64,000 nt of DNA, from contig OX579642.1 in NCBI GenBank assembly GCA_951230915.1, forward strand, positions 12,834,001-12,898,000, in the 5' to 3' direction. Origin of the DNA: Antitrichia curtipendula (taxonomy: Eukaryota; Streptophyta; Bryopsida; Hypnales; Leucodontaceae). Of the stretch, positions 45,990 to 58,275 are shown piece by piece (the first letter of the stretch is position 1; each line of letters opens with the position of its first letter). Made by a program: the position numbers and the translations under genes. The notes under the pieces are model-generated. The model ran no database searches, had not been told where the DNA came from, and was given only the letters and a program-made list of their open reading frames with translations.

Positions 45990-47025
45990 CACGGAAATCC
46001 GGTGACCCCTGAGGCACGGTTACCGATGTTCCCTTCGTGTGTTCTCCTGGAAGCTGCTGGTTCGCTTCTTGTTCGCATGCGGGTATTGATAAGGTTTGCG
46101 TCAAATTTGGACAGCAATTGAAGCGAGTCAAATGTTAAATTTCTCGTGTCAACAGGGAGTTCAGCAGATTGTGTCATATTGGGGAACTTTATACTTTACA
46201 GCAGTGTTGTTTTTTTCATTTTTCATGAAGTGGCAAAGTGGCGATATTAAATGTTACGGTGGAACTCCAAGTTTCAACTTTCATCCATGTACTAGATAGA
46301 AAATGTGATACTACGTATCTATAATTCTATTTTCATTCACAATGTGACGAATTCATCCAAGATTTTTCTTGAACTTGAAGTTTTTGGTGATTTCATCCAA
46401 AAATTTACTAAAAATTTCCTATAGGCTTGGTGCTAGGTCAAATTTTTTGGTGCAATTTTGCACCAAATCGCCAGGAAAAAAAACATTGGATTATAGGGCC
46501 TAATGTCCAGGGGGCTTTGCAGGGGGAGAAATAACTCCAGTTATGAGGTCCTCTTGACAGTCAGTTTGAGAAGGCTTGAAGAAAACCTCATATCATGTCT
46601 ATATGAGGTTGGGCATAGAATGTCAAGGCCTTTGAAGGTAGTGTAAAGTGAGAGGAGGGTGCAAAAGTGTTCAATCTATTGTTTTAGTCTATTTTCTAAA
46701 TTGGCATGACTCATAATGTGAGTTACTAAATGATTGACTATGTGTCTTTTGGCCAATGGTCTCATGGAATTTTATGGTTAACCCTCCTCTTTGAACTAGG
46801 ACTAACTATAATTCCAAGGGACTCAAAACTTGTGCACTTTTGTTGCCACAAACAATTAAATTGTTGTCCACATCATTCTTTTCCTTGGACTTCAAATTTT
46901 GAATGTAAAGTTACGTTGACAATCTTTTCAATTTTGCAACCTCTCATTGGTTACTCTTTACAACTTCTCAACTCTAATGTAAAGAGGCTCTAAGTTATTT
47001 GGAATTGGAGTGTATTGAGGGTCAA
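45990..47025. other. Intergenic
   Basis: GC content falls sharply beyond 46150. No gene is seen. Confidence 0.4.
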
Positions 47026-47548
47026 TTCTCACTACGTCCCAAATTCCACTTCAAAGCCAAATCCCACCTCTCTTGGATTATAGGAGGTGAATAAAGAATA
47101 TTATATTGGGGGTTTTGAGGTTCATAACATGAAGACCAAAGTCGCAATTTTAAGTCCCAAATTTTTTTCATGTATAATATAAGATATGTTCAAATATAAG
47201 ACAAATAAGTATAATTAATCATTTTTGGATATTTTTTGCATAGAATTAGCAATAGACTAATATCTAGTATTCATAAGATCAACTCAATAGGACAATTGAT
47301 TTAGTGTTAACTTTGCATGCTATATACCAAATAATAATTGGAAATTAAAGCCCAAGTCGGATCTCTAATTTTGTTTGACTCAACTCTTACTTGAAATTTC
47401 ACTTCTTTGGAATCAAACCTCCAAAAAGTAATAATATGTAGGCATTTCTATGTCCATCGACCTTGAAATCCTATGTCCCAATTTTCAACTCTCAACCAAT
47501 TAGTTTTTAAAAATCCAGTAAGACTCGGGACTTTAGATGTAGTGAGAA
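47026..47548. mobile_element. 523-bp element with CACTAC-containing inverted ends
   Basis: The ends are TTCTCACTAC and GTAGTGAGAA, a perfect 10-bp inverted repeat, with looser similarity inward. The CACTA core suggests an En/Spm-type MITE. No clear target duplication is seen. Confidence 0.4.
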
Positions 47549-49369
47549 GCAACACTAATTGTGGTCCGATGCCAGCCTATAAGAATAAAGTAAGTGAGTC
47601 AGGAACTATATACCCCTATTAGAGGGTTGATTTCATGCTATCTATTAATTTATTTTTATTTGGTTAAAGGACATTATATGAGACTAGAAAGCCAAAAGTT
47701 ATGAAGTTACAGTTTGTAGAAATGATGTATTATGAAAAGTGTGCATGATGCATGTGAAGAAGTTGTTGAAATGAGTTACTATTGATATAAGAAAAATTTG
47801 CATGTGAGGTGTTAATGGCATGTTATAAAAGTTTAATGTATACTTGAAATAGTATTAGATATACACCAATAAAATTGTAGAAGAGGAAGTAAAAAAATAT
47901 TGAAGTTTTAGTAGTATTTGTAGGATTGTGCAATGTCAAATTAGAGAGTAATTAAAGAGTCAAAGGATATAAAGGTGGTCTAAAGTTGTCTTTTGAGGCA
48001 ATAACCTAATATGTCATTATCTTTATTTACTTATATTTTTGTACCTCTGGTACAAATTTCACAATCCTATTTTGCTTTAGGAGTAGAAAAAAGTGGTGGA
48101 GTTAGGAGGTGTTTCAAATCATATAAAACATTCAATAGAGGGGTTGAATGAAGCATTGGAATTTATAGCTTGATGCAAAGGCTTTAGTAATTTGGAAACA
48201 AATTAGTATTGTTGAGCCATAAGTTGACATGTTATACGTTTTGGGGTTCTTTTAAGGATTTGAATATAAGGCAATATTATGTCTTTAGAAGGTAGGCGTG
48301 GTCATAATCATTAGAAGAAAGGTCTCATTCTTCCATCGAGTAAATATTAAAAATTTGTTTTTATTGCATGAATAATGCAATGGATAATGGAATTTTTGCA
48401 CATGCAATATCAATATAAGGGTGTGGTATGTATCCACAATGAGAAAAATTTAGAGTATTATCTAGCATTGTGGGTTATTAAGCGTCATTGTATAGGTATG
48501 TAGCAAATTTGGTAGGTTTAGTGAGTTTATTTGTTTAGTATGCAAGATAATAAAAGTGACAAAAGACATAGATAGAATGCATAATAGGTGGTGACTAAGG
48601 TAAATATTTTAAATGTGGCAAGTGATATCCTTATTGATTGAATTAAAAGTGAGACATAGAAAAGTATGTTTAGAAAAGGCCAATTTCTTTGTAAGATTTT
48701 TTTATTGTATACAAGGTTAGTGGACCTCTTTGTTTGCTTACAAGGTTTATGGAGCTTCTCATGTGTGTACAAGATAGGTGTGAGAAGTAATAAACTTTTG
48801 GTGGACAATAGTTGATGTGTGTGTATATATGAGGTGGGTTGGTTGTAATGTTGTTTGATGGTGTCGGGATTTGGAGATGTAGTGTGGGATGACAAAATTT
48901 TATGGTTTTGAGATGACTCAACCTAATGCTCATGCAATGGCACAAATTTTATCTTTGTGATTTATAAGATAGAAGATGTAGTCCATGTATGAAATAAATA
49001 CCATATGTGGTATTTTTTAAATTCTACAATAGATCTATAAAGGCTAAAAGAGGTTGGTTGTTTTCAAGTCTTTTTTAATGAAGAGAATAATCCTAATTGC
49101 TTGTATAATTGAGTATTTATTAGCAATAGTATTATTGTTGTTGAATGTATGTTAAATTACACATTTAGGTATTTTGAATATTTTATAACTATAATCTATA
49201 GATGCCACGTGCAATGTACCTCTAGCACCAATAGTGATTGTTGTTTTATTGGTATTGCTTTTTGCTAATATGTGAATTTGATGTGTTAGATTTTGATTGT
49301 ATTTGAATTTGTATTATAATATCCAAGTATATGATATTGATGAGTTATGACAATAGTCTAAATGCATTG
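47549..49369. other. Intergenic, AT-rich
   Basis: No gene or repeat is recognised. Confidence 0.4.
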
Positions 49370-49569
49370 NNNNNNNNNNNNNNNNNNNNNNNNNNNNNNN
49401 NNNNNNNNNNNNNNNNNNNNNNNNNNNNNNNNNNNNNNNNNNNNNNNNNNNNNNNNNNNNNNNNNNNNNNNNNNNNNNNNNNNNNNNNNNNNNNNNNNNN
49501 NNNNNNNNNNNNNNNNNNNNNNNNNNNNNNNNNNNNNNNNNNNNNNNNNNNNNNNNNNNNNNNNNNNNN
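49370..49569. other. Assembly gap, 200 N
   Basis: Exactly 200 undetermined bases, probably a placeholder. The true size is unknown. Confidence 0.99.
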
Positions 49570-49951
49570 GAAAAAGGCTTGGGTGCCACTTGAGAAAGGA
49601 GTATTATTATCTGACATGTCACTTATCCTCTCTCGAGTCTCTGTACAAACACTGGCGAGATGTGTCAAAATGAAAACAAACATGGAGTAAAGTCATGCCC
49701 ACTGGGTTGGCCCACTAACTAAGCTTAATTGAAAACTCTCGTGGCTTTTTTCTTTTCTTTTTTGAAACACTCCCGCGGATTTTCTTTTTCAATTCAGAGC
49801 TCGTAAGTTAGCTGCTGAATGACCGATGTGAGTATGTCTGATGTCACACAAGCACACCTGCCTGCTATTTGTGATCACTTCATATTTACCTTCAGCTTAC
49901 CTCTTCTGACACAAAGCTTAAGTTAGCGCAAAACTGATTTGCCTGCTCCAG

Positions 49952-50158
49952 GTTTCACCAGGTGAACAAGACGGGAAGACTGTGGAAGACTGTGGAAGAC
50001 TGTGGACGGACCGAAGAGCCTGCTTACACGTGGAGTTGGGGGGCAATGGTGATAAGTGGGATCGGTACTCCACAAGAACCAGACTCCCATCCCACCGATC
50101 CTCGATGAGGTTCATTGGCCTCGGATTGCACATGGAAGCTGGCTGGCTCTACACTAAG
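49952..50158 (+). CDS. Possible isolated exon of an unrecognised gene
   Basis: 207 bases, open in one frame, bounded by an acceptor (CTGCTCCAG) and a donor (CTAAG|GTAGAT). It reads VSPGEQDGKTVEDCGRLW, then RACLHVELGG.GDKWDRYSTR and SSMRFIGLGLHMEAGWLYTK. Composition is far more GC-rich than its surroundings. A tandem GAAGACTGTG (three units) lies inside. I know no family for it. Neighbouring exons may be lost in the gap at 49370-49569. Confidence 0.3.
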
Positions 50159-51369
50159 GTAGATAGGATACCCCATTCTTGTCTCTTTTGTCATTGCTGC
50201 CATGAGACTAATTGAAGAAGACTAATTGAAATCACAGTATTTCTATTAATTTAATGGCAAATGCAAAAAGACTTAACATATGGTAGGGTCAACAATTTTT
50301 AAATCTGCAAAGGACAAATGTCCACTGAGTGGATAATTGGAAACTTGGGTAAATTACTATGAAGTCAATTTTGAGTGGATGAAAGTGAAATTCTTACGGA
50401 ATATGCACATTTCTATATGCTTTCCAAAAACGTAATTTTTTTTTTCCAATCAAGTGTTTGGTTCAAAAGCTATGTGGCCTAAAAGTATAGGGACATTTGG
50501 GGGGTAGCGTGCTAATTAAGAGGGCAAATAGGTGGACAGGAAGTTAGACAAGTTGCAAAAAAAAAAATTCAGCAACTTTGAATGCTTGTATCAAAGTTAA
50601 AATGTTCTTTACACATTCCTTATAGTAGTGTACACAAATAATGTGTGAACGAATTTGTTTATTTTTTTCCAATTTTCACTCAATGCACTAAACATGGCAG
50701 TCTTAAAACAATTTTAGAACCATTGGTACAAATTCTAGTGTAAATTTATGAAGTTTTTTATTTTTTGTACTTGATTGAGAGAAGGGATGACATTTGGAAT
50801 TTTGATTCTTCCCGAAAAAAGTTCTCCCTAAAACATTTAAATCTTGTGCTTTAGAGAGAAAATCCTTCCAATGCAAGATGTTTTTGGATATGCTAGACTC
50901 CTCCATTATTTTTGAAAATTGGCATGCAAGTAACTAAATAGCTACCTACCTAATGGTTTGAATTCTCAAACTTGGATATTGCCTTCTTTTCTACAAAGTT
51001 GAATCAAACTATGTTGATCCCTAGTTGGACAAGGCCCAAAATTTCTTTCATCTAACTTCAAACATTATGATCTTGCAATCTAAGTGGTCAAATGGTCTAA
51101 AAAAAAATTCCACAATTTTCTATAGTAGGCTAATACAAATTTATATGATTGAAAGTTTGAAGACTATTTTATATTTTTGGTGATCTCCATGCACTTGAAA
51201 GTGATAGTTTTGGACACTTTTTGTGACAAATAGTCAAAGAGCATTAAGAATTAAGAAAAAAAGACACATTACAGATAGTCAAAGCAAAAATCATAAAGCT
51301 TCTTCTTGTTGTCTTTAGGGAGGCTAGGGACTATACTTGTCTATTTGGATTCTAATTTGGTCTTTTTAG
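50159..51369. other. Intergenic, AT-rich
   Basis: No gene is supported. Confidence 0.4.
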
Positions 51370-51731
51370 CCCCTAAAGTCCTAAGGATTTTTTTCATCAA
51401 AATACACTCAAAACAACCATTTCTATTGTAAAGTAAAAAAAAGTCTTTTTTTGCGTATATTTAAAAGCAGGATCTTATATTAAAATAGTTTTCAAATGTG
51501 TATAAAATATAAATTTATAAACTTTGATCAATGTAGATTGAAAAATATTAGTATTTAAAGTAAAAAAAAACATATCTTTGTGCACTTTTTGAGAATGGAT
51601 CATTTGAATTTGAATACTCTTAGCTTAAAATTTTGTATCAATTTTTTGTTTGTTTCGAATAATTGATTTCAAGATTAGAAAAAAAATTCAAAAAACACAT
51701 ACTTGATTTTCATCCCTTAAAAACTAATAAG

Positions 51732-52666
51732 CTCTACAAGAGAAAGGGGCAGTTTAACCCTTAAAGTCCCAAGGTCTTTTTTCTATGAAAAAACACTCAA
51801 AACTGCCATTTCTATAGCAAAGAGCAAAGAAAGTTTTAAAGTTTTAAAGTTTTTTTTTCATATTTAACCGCAATATACTGTACTAGACTAATTAAGAAAT
51901 GTGGAAGAAATTTCACAAACTTGACCGTGTAGATTGCAAGATCTTTGCGTTTAAAATAGAGGAAACAAGTTATTTTGCACGTTGCTCAATTATATTTTTT
52001 GACTTTGAACTTTCTTTAACTTTATTTTTTTTCCTATTGATTTTGAATTTCTAATTTTACATGATGAATAATTGAGTAGAGAGTCTAGAAAAATATTCTA
52101 AAAAAACCCACTAAGTTTTCACTCATTAAAAATTTGTTATGTAAAAGTAGGTTAAAGATTGAAGGAAAAACTAAACTATTAGTAGCTCTAAGGTGGAATT
52201 GAAACACACTAATCTCAATGGTAAGATCGTTCTAGCAAGAAATCTTAACCTTGAGGAACTTTTTTTTTCCAAAAATGTGAAAACTAAATCAAAATGGAAC
52301 GAATCAAAGCTTTCTATGTAGATAAAAATACAATCTACATGGGAAAAAAATTCAAATTTTTATTTTAAGTTTTTTTGAGGGTTTTTCCTATCCGCCAAAC
52401 TAAAAAAAGGGTTTTTTGTACCGTAAATTTTTCTTCCAAGTACCACTTGAAATAAAAATTACATTTTTGGAAAGCTAGTGTGTTTTCCTATCTTCACGAA
52501 AAATTTCAAAAAAATCCAGAAAATATTGACACCATAGGAGCATGCCTAAAATCCATTTTTTCCTCTGAGAAGACAATGGGACTTTAAGGGTTAAGTAGTC
52601 CTAGTAATGTAGTCTTAGGACTATACTACTATTCCTATACTTAAAATGCCCCTTTTGCTTATAGTG
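51732..52666. mobile_element. CACTA-type foldback MITE (98 bp net) with a nested insertion
   Basis: The left end is CTCTACAAGAGAAAGGGG and the right end, read inward on the minus strand, is CACTATAAGCAAAAGGGG. A 3-bp duplication AAG flanks it (51729-51731, 52667-52669), as En/Spm-type elements make. Removing C2 and one TTAA leaves a 98-bp near-palindrome like the MITE at 57572. Confidence 0.75.
51758..52590. mobile_element. piggyBac-like MITE (C2), 833 bp, TTAA on both sides
   Basis: A perfect 14-bp inverted repeat, CCCTTAAAGTCCCA and TGGGACTTTAAGGG, is flanked by TTAA at 51754-51757 and 52591-52594. The host MITE's sister copies carry GTTTTAAGTG at the same point, so the unfilled site held a single TTAA. 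A TTAA duplication with CCC-starting ends is the piggyBac signature. There is no coding capacity. Confidence 0.8.
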
Positions 52667-53213
52667 AAGTAGAAGCAAGTACAAGTTTGAAGGAAAAAAT
52701 AAATTGTTAATATGGTAGCTTCAAGATCGAATTGAAATAGACTAATTTTAATGGTGAGGTTGTTCTAGCAAGCATACTAAACCTTGTAGATTTTTTTTTT
52801 TAAAATTTTTAAAATTGAATTCAAAAAACAAATCCAAAATGTTATTTTATTTTAGATGATGTTGTAATTGCTCACAAAATAAGAAGCTCCATAACTTTCA
52901 CATCATTAATCTGAATGGAATGTATCAAAGCTTTCTATATAGACAAAAATATAATCTATGAGAAAGTAACAAGTTTCTTCAAAATTTATTCTAATTTTGT
53001 GGATTTGTTTTGGTGCCCAACAAGTTTAAATTTATGCTTACGACATAAATTTATTCCTAGTTACGTAATGAAATAGAAAACTATACTCCCAGAAAGCTAA
53101 TGTCTTTTTTTAATTTAAAAAGAATTCAAAATATTATGATAGAAATTGAGACCAGAAGAGCCTTTCCAAAATCCATTTTGACCATGTAGGGACAATGGGA
53201 CTTTATGGGCTAA

Positions 53214-54950
53214 CTTCCTACATGTTCACAAATGGTAAGCCAAAAGCATTCTTCAAAATTGTGGAACAAGGAATGAACTTCTTGCCATGTACAAAATCCA
53301 TGTACTGGTTTTCATTGAAGTTATAAAATCTTGAGTTTTCAATCCAATTCCAAACCTTTCAATTCCAAGTCTCTACTAAAGTTGTCATAATGCTAGTCCT
53401 TTAAAAAATTAAAGTATTTATTATATTATAATAGAATAAAGGTTAATTGGGCGTGGGCAAAAGTAGGAGCCCAATTAGGTTGGGCAATTTCGGATTGTAT
53501 AATTTTAATATGAAGGTATTTTTATATTGTGTGTAGTGTGATATTAATTTAATTCCAAAGTTGTCCCTAAATGTACCTTTGTCTTTCAATAAGATCCAAC
53601 CAAAAAGTAGCCAATTTAAGGAAACAATGTTCATTTACTTATTCATATGCATTTAGGTCTAGTTACTATCAATAACAAAGAGTCTTTATTAAGCTAATTA
53701 TGAGTGGCAATCTCTACTAGACTTACCCTTTCCTAGAAATCTAAGTAAGCTTTAAGAATTACACACAATATAATGTCCACATATTTAATAAAAAGATCTA
53801 GTAATAGAATTGTACTAGTCTTCAATGTAGGACCATTGTTGCAAAGACTAATTAAACTAGGTTACTTTGAATGAAGGTATAACATGAGCAATGTTCTACT
53901 AGGTATGGGCGCCCCAATGACGGGATCTTGTCGCCCAAAATTGGAAAACGTAATGTCACTACAGTTTTTGATTGTTATACTCTTATCAATTGTATGGCCA
54001 ATACATCAACAATTTTGCTCCTCAGCTCCGTTCCATTCTCCCCTACCCATTTTTATAGTCACTTTCCGCATATCTGAATTTTTAGTCACTAGTATCAATT
54101 TGAGCGGAAGTAACTTGTTTGTGTCTTCTATTCAGTCTCCATGGGTTGGGCACTCAAGTGTTAAAGCACCCATAAAAAGGATGATAATTATTTTGGGGAG
54201 TTTAGATTTCTTAAAAAAAATTCAGTAAATTTTTCTTGAAAGACAAATGGAATTGGCATCTAACCCTAGTTGTCTCTTGGAGCCCAACTTTATTTTTTGG
54301 AGTTTTGTAAAACTACTTATTGAATTTTTGAAGTTAAATGCAGTGGTCACAAATGTTTCCACCTCCTAAAATGTACACAATTTGTACATTATTGGAACAA
54401 TAAAAAAGCAACATTATTAGCTTTAAAAAATATTTTTAGAGACCAAATGCTTTATGGACCTCCTACCATATTGACTTTAACTTTGAGAAGTGAGGAATTT
54501 TTTCCAATCCTAAACTGAAGCTAATCCAAATCTCATTAAACCTAACACAAGAAGTACATTAGTATTCTTGCCCTTTGAAATTGTTAAGAGGGAAATTGTG
54601 GCAAGTTCCTGTAGAACTCCCAAAGAACCCACTATAAGCCCCTTGTATTTGAGGACAAATATTTTGAAGTAGCTTTGGGTCTCCCAAAATCAAAAACACA
54701 ATCAAAAACACATTTTTTTAGTAAAAATGAATTTTAACTTCAGAATCCTCAAAGTGATTTTGTCAAAACAAAAATCATCCATAGATTTGTGCAATAAAAT
54801 ATTTGTACCCTAAACAAATCCAATTGTAGGATCCTTTAGTAAACTTCTTTAAGTACATTGTTGCAAACTTTTAGGATGAACATCCCTACCAATTGCAAGT
54901 TCAATGTGCCTAAACTTCAAAACGTACGCTTTTCTAGCCCTTCTAAAAGG
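53214..54950. other. Intergenic, AT-rich
   Basis: No gene is supported. Confidence 0.4.
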
Positions 54951-55600
54951 TGAAGTTTTGTCTTTCAATACTTTTAGAAATTCTTTTCCTATAACTTGTG
55001 TTTTTTAGTCAATATTGAAAAATGGGTTGAAATTATATGTAAGAAAATTCTCCAATTTTTTATTTTATTTAGCTTTAAAAAAAATTTAAAATAGATGTTG
55101 ATGCTAAATGAAAAACTAATCTAAATTGCTAATAGCATTTACAAGAAATTGAGAGTTATTAATCCCAATGGTCATAATCTTATAGTAAACAATGGAGATC
55201 CTTTAATTTTTATTTTATTTGAGAATTTTCAAAATTGAATTCAAAAATCTACTTTATATGTTTTTTCTACCTCCATTGCCTACAAAATGAAACTCCTTAT
55301 AAATCCCACCTTTTTATTTTGAATTCATTGGTTAAAATGTTTTTGAAAAAATATGAATCCACACAATTCAAAAAAATGATTAGTCTTTTTTTGCTTGGTT
55401 TGACATAGAAATAAAAGAACACCCTTTTAAATTTTGCATTATTTAATGGAATGATGTGAAACAAAGCTTCACACGTAGATTTGGATGATTAGCATCCATC
55501 CTAAAAAGTTATGCAAAAATTCCAAATTATGAAGTCATTAGAGCTTGCCTAAGGTTTAAAAAAAACAAAATGGCCTCTTTAGCTCTTTATGGATTAACTC
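54950..55600. repeat. Diverged copy of the TTAA MITE family (C3)
   Basis: Internal sequence near 55090-55200 matches C1 and C2 (CTAATAGC, AATTGAGA, CCCAATGGT), and it ends TCTTTATGGATTAA near 55598. The left end is not resolved. Confidence 0.45.
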
Positions 55601-55945
55601 CACTTTTCTGTTGTTCTTATTATATCCTTGAATATTCAAAAGTATGAAAACCATAAAAACCAAGAGGCCAAATTTTAATGAATAAGGGCAAGTCCTTATT
55701 TCACCAATTGCACTTGATTAAAAAATTACATGTCTATGCTCAAGACCAATTTTTGTGTCCTGGTATAAATGCTAAATACTTTCAATTTTAAAATAATCCT
55801 TAAATTCAAGGATTATTTGGCTACAATGCCTTGGAATGTTATAGCATCACACTAATAGCCCTCCTTGGGTATTGTAGCACATATTTTACATTGCCATCAT
55901 TGACTTTTATTTAGTCTTGTATAACACCATTTGTGGGAGATTTAA

Positions 55946-56588
55946 TACCTTAAGTTCCATGACTATGTTTTCACCAAAAACGCTCAAGAATTGCCATTTT
56001 TAGTACAAGTACCAAATTTCTGAAAAAAAAAAAATTTTGACACATATAAAGTAAACCAACCCATTGTGGTCAGAATTTCGAGTTTGCCCTCATGCCATTG
56101 CTGAAAATTTTCAAATTTTTTCTCACTAGCCACATTGTAACAGACAGTCTACATCCTATGATTTTTTTCTTTTACAAAAAATATTGAAAATTGAGTAAGA
56201 TAAAGGACTTCAAAGTTTCTTTTAGAATAGAGAATCCATAACTACCACGCAAACTAAAACTCCTCATAACTTTTGACTCACTAGCCAAAATAGAATGATT
56301 AAAAGCTTTTCACATATATATAACTCTAGAAAACCAATTTCAAATTTTTGTTTCTGAAAAAAGTGATTTTTTCTGATCTGCCTGGACTGCCCGGCCGAGG
56401 AAAAAAATAACATATTAGGCCATAACTTTTGGCTCATATTTCCAAATGTCATGAAATTTAGTGCATATGAAATACATTCCTCATGCACAATTTCTATTAA
56501 ATTTGAGCCAAAAATATAAAATCTCTAGCCACCATTACTTGCTCAAAATTTCTATACTACCCAAAAACTCATGCTAGTCCTTTAGGGG
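55946..56588. mobile_element. TTAA-flanked MITE copy (C4)
   Basis: Flanked by TTAA at 55942-55945 and 56589-56592; the ends are ACCTTAAGTTCCA-like and TCCTTTAGGGG. Its interior closely matches C5 (59631 onward), for example AAAATTGAG.AAGATAAAGGACTT, and 56040-56110 is an inverted match to 1360-1435. Confidence 0.65.
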
Positions 56589-56592
56589 TTAA

Positions 56593-57571
56593 ATTACTCC
56601 AAAATTCTATGAAGCTCAATTAATTATTTAAAAAATCATTTGATCAAAATAAATAGAAAAATTTAAAGAGAATATTTTCCAATAGACTTGTCTTTCCTAA
56701 ATATATCAAATCATTGAGATGAATTCAATGTATTAGTTTGATATTGTATTGTAGATGAATGTACACTATTTGGGTTAATAATTATATCTCATCCACATTC
56801 TTCATGTTTTATCAAAGATGATTTTTTTATCTCTATTCATCTATACTTATTTTTTCATTAAATGAAGGAGCAAAATTAGTATGAATATGATCTTTTTTAA
56901 TATAAAGTGATAAAATATAGAATTATTCCAAGCAACACTCATTTAGGCTGCACAATGCCCCCTCCACTATGTATCTATTGGCCCTCTCCCTCAATGTAAA
57001 CTTGACCAAGCCCACCTTGTGCGCCCTAAGCAATTTGATTTTGCCTTGCCTTAGGCAAGAGCACCCAACTTCATCAATCAAGGATGCAACCATGGATCCT
57101 ACCAGTGATGTTTATATGGATTTGCTGCAATGTCACACAAAAGAAGAGAGAAGAGAGTTAGCTTCTCATTTTCCAAACAATAGAGAGCTCCATGCAAAAA
57201 CCTTTGGGCAATGTAGCTCATCACAGAGAGAAGCTTTGCCCCCCTTTGATGCTCAAACTTTTGTCCCACAAGATTGAATGCATCCCAATGATAATAGGTT
57301 CCAAAGTCTTGATGACGTAGAATGATCCTTTAACTTCAAGACAATTATTGATGTTTATGTATCAATTGTCCACATCGTCACTAAATAAATTCCTACATGT
57401 GCGTTTCCGTATCCCTTTGATCCTTTGGCCGTGCATATACGCTTTTGTATCTAGTCATGTACCTACATGTACACTTTTGTTATCCTTTAGTACTTTGGCA
57501 CCAAGTAGGGATGTGTAAGGTGACATCCATCATGCAAAACTACATGGAATTGAGCTCTTTTATCAAGCCTA
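56593..57571. other. Intergenic
   Basis: No gene is supported. A slightly GC-richer stretch at 56940-57290 has no recognisable protein. Confidence 0.35.
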
Positions 57572-57797
57572 TACTACAAGATAAAGGCGTGTTTTAAGTG
57601 AATTTTGAAGTATAGTTATAGATATAAGATCTATAAGTAATGACTTTTAAGGAGATTTTCTGTAAAATTTTATTAAATATACATGTGTTTCTTGTAAAAT
57701 TTTACTAAGAATCTCCTTAAAGGTAATTACTTGTAATCTTATGTCTAAGACTACCTAAAAACTGACTTAAAACACCCATTTCTCTACCGTTCTCTAG
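57572..57797. mobile_element. CACTA-type foldback MITE, 226 bp
   Basis: The left arm TACTACAAGATAAAGGCGTGTTTTAAG and on through AAGTAATGACTTTTAAGGAGA pairs with the right arm (TCTCCTTAAAGGTAATTACTT ... CTTAAAACACCCATTTCTCT). It is the intact form of the half copy at 21859 and of the nested copy at 51732. Confidence 0.75.
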
Positions 57798-58139
57798 TTG
57801 TTGTGAATTTAGAGGAATGATATGGTTTTCAACAACCAAATGTGGACCCCATAGCGTTTGATGAACTTCATATAGAGAGACGTCACCGACTACGTGAAGA
57901 TGGAATAGGTAAGTGTCTGCAGAAAGGTACAACGGGTCCTATTGTGCAGCACAAGGTGTTGGAGACCTTTGAAAAGCGTAGATGTAGGCATGACTTCTTC
58001 ACCAAGATGGAGGTTGGATAGCCTCCGGTCCTAGTGTTAGCTTTATGTTCAAATCCTTCCAATTTCCTAGCTTGATGTGAAGTTGGGGCATCTCTTCTCA
58101 TGGCTTCTCTTTGTCGGCTGTATTTTTAGAGTGCTTGCC

Positions 58140-58275
58140 TCTCCTATCCTTCAGCCCAGTTGGTTTCTGTGGTTTCTTTGGTTTGTTTGATTTTGCCATT
58201 CCACTTGTGATTGGTGGCTTTAATCTTTACCCTTTGCAATGAAATTCTATTTCATTTGTTTGAGGAAATAAAAAG
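58140..58275 (+). mobile_element. LINE-like 3' end
   Basis: CCTTTGCAATGAAATTCTATTTCATTTG followed by an A-rich end resembles plant LINE tails. No RT frame is detected. Confidence 0.3.

Larger units (their letters stand above)
51370..53209. mobile_element. Older TTAA-type MITE (C1) split by a CACTA MITE
   Basis: It begins CCCCTAAAGTCC after TTAG and ends TGGGACTTTATGGG before CTAA. Its two halves (51370-51731 and 52667-53209) join into a copy homologous to C2 (51758-52590): GAAGGAAAAA, AATTGAAA.A.ACTAAT and GTTCTAGC are shared in order. Net length is about 905 bp. Confidence 0.7.
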
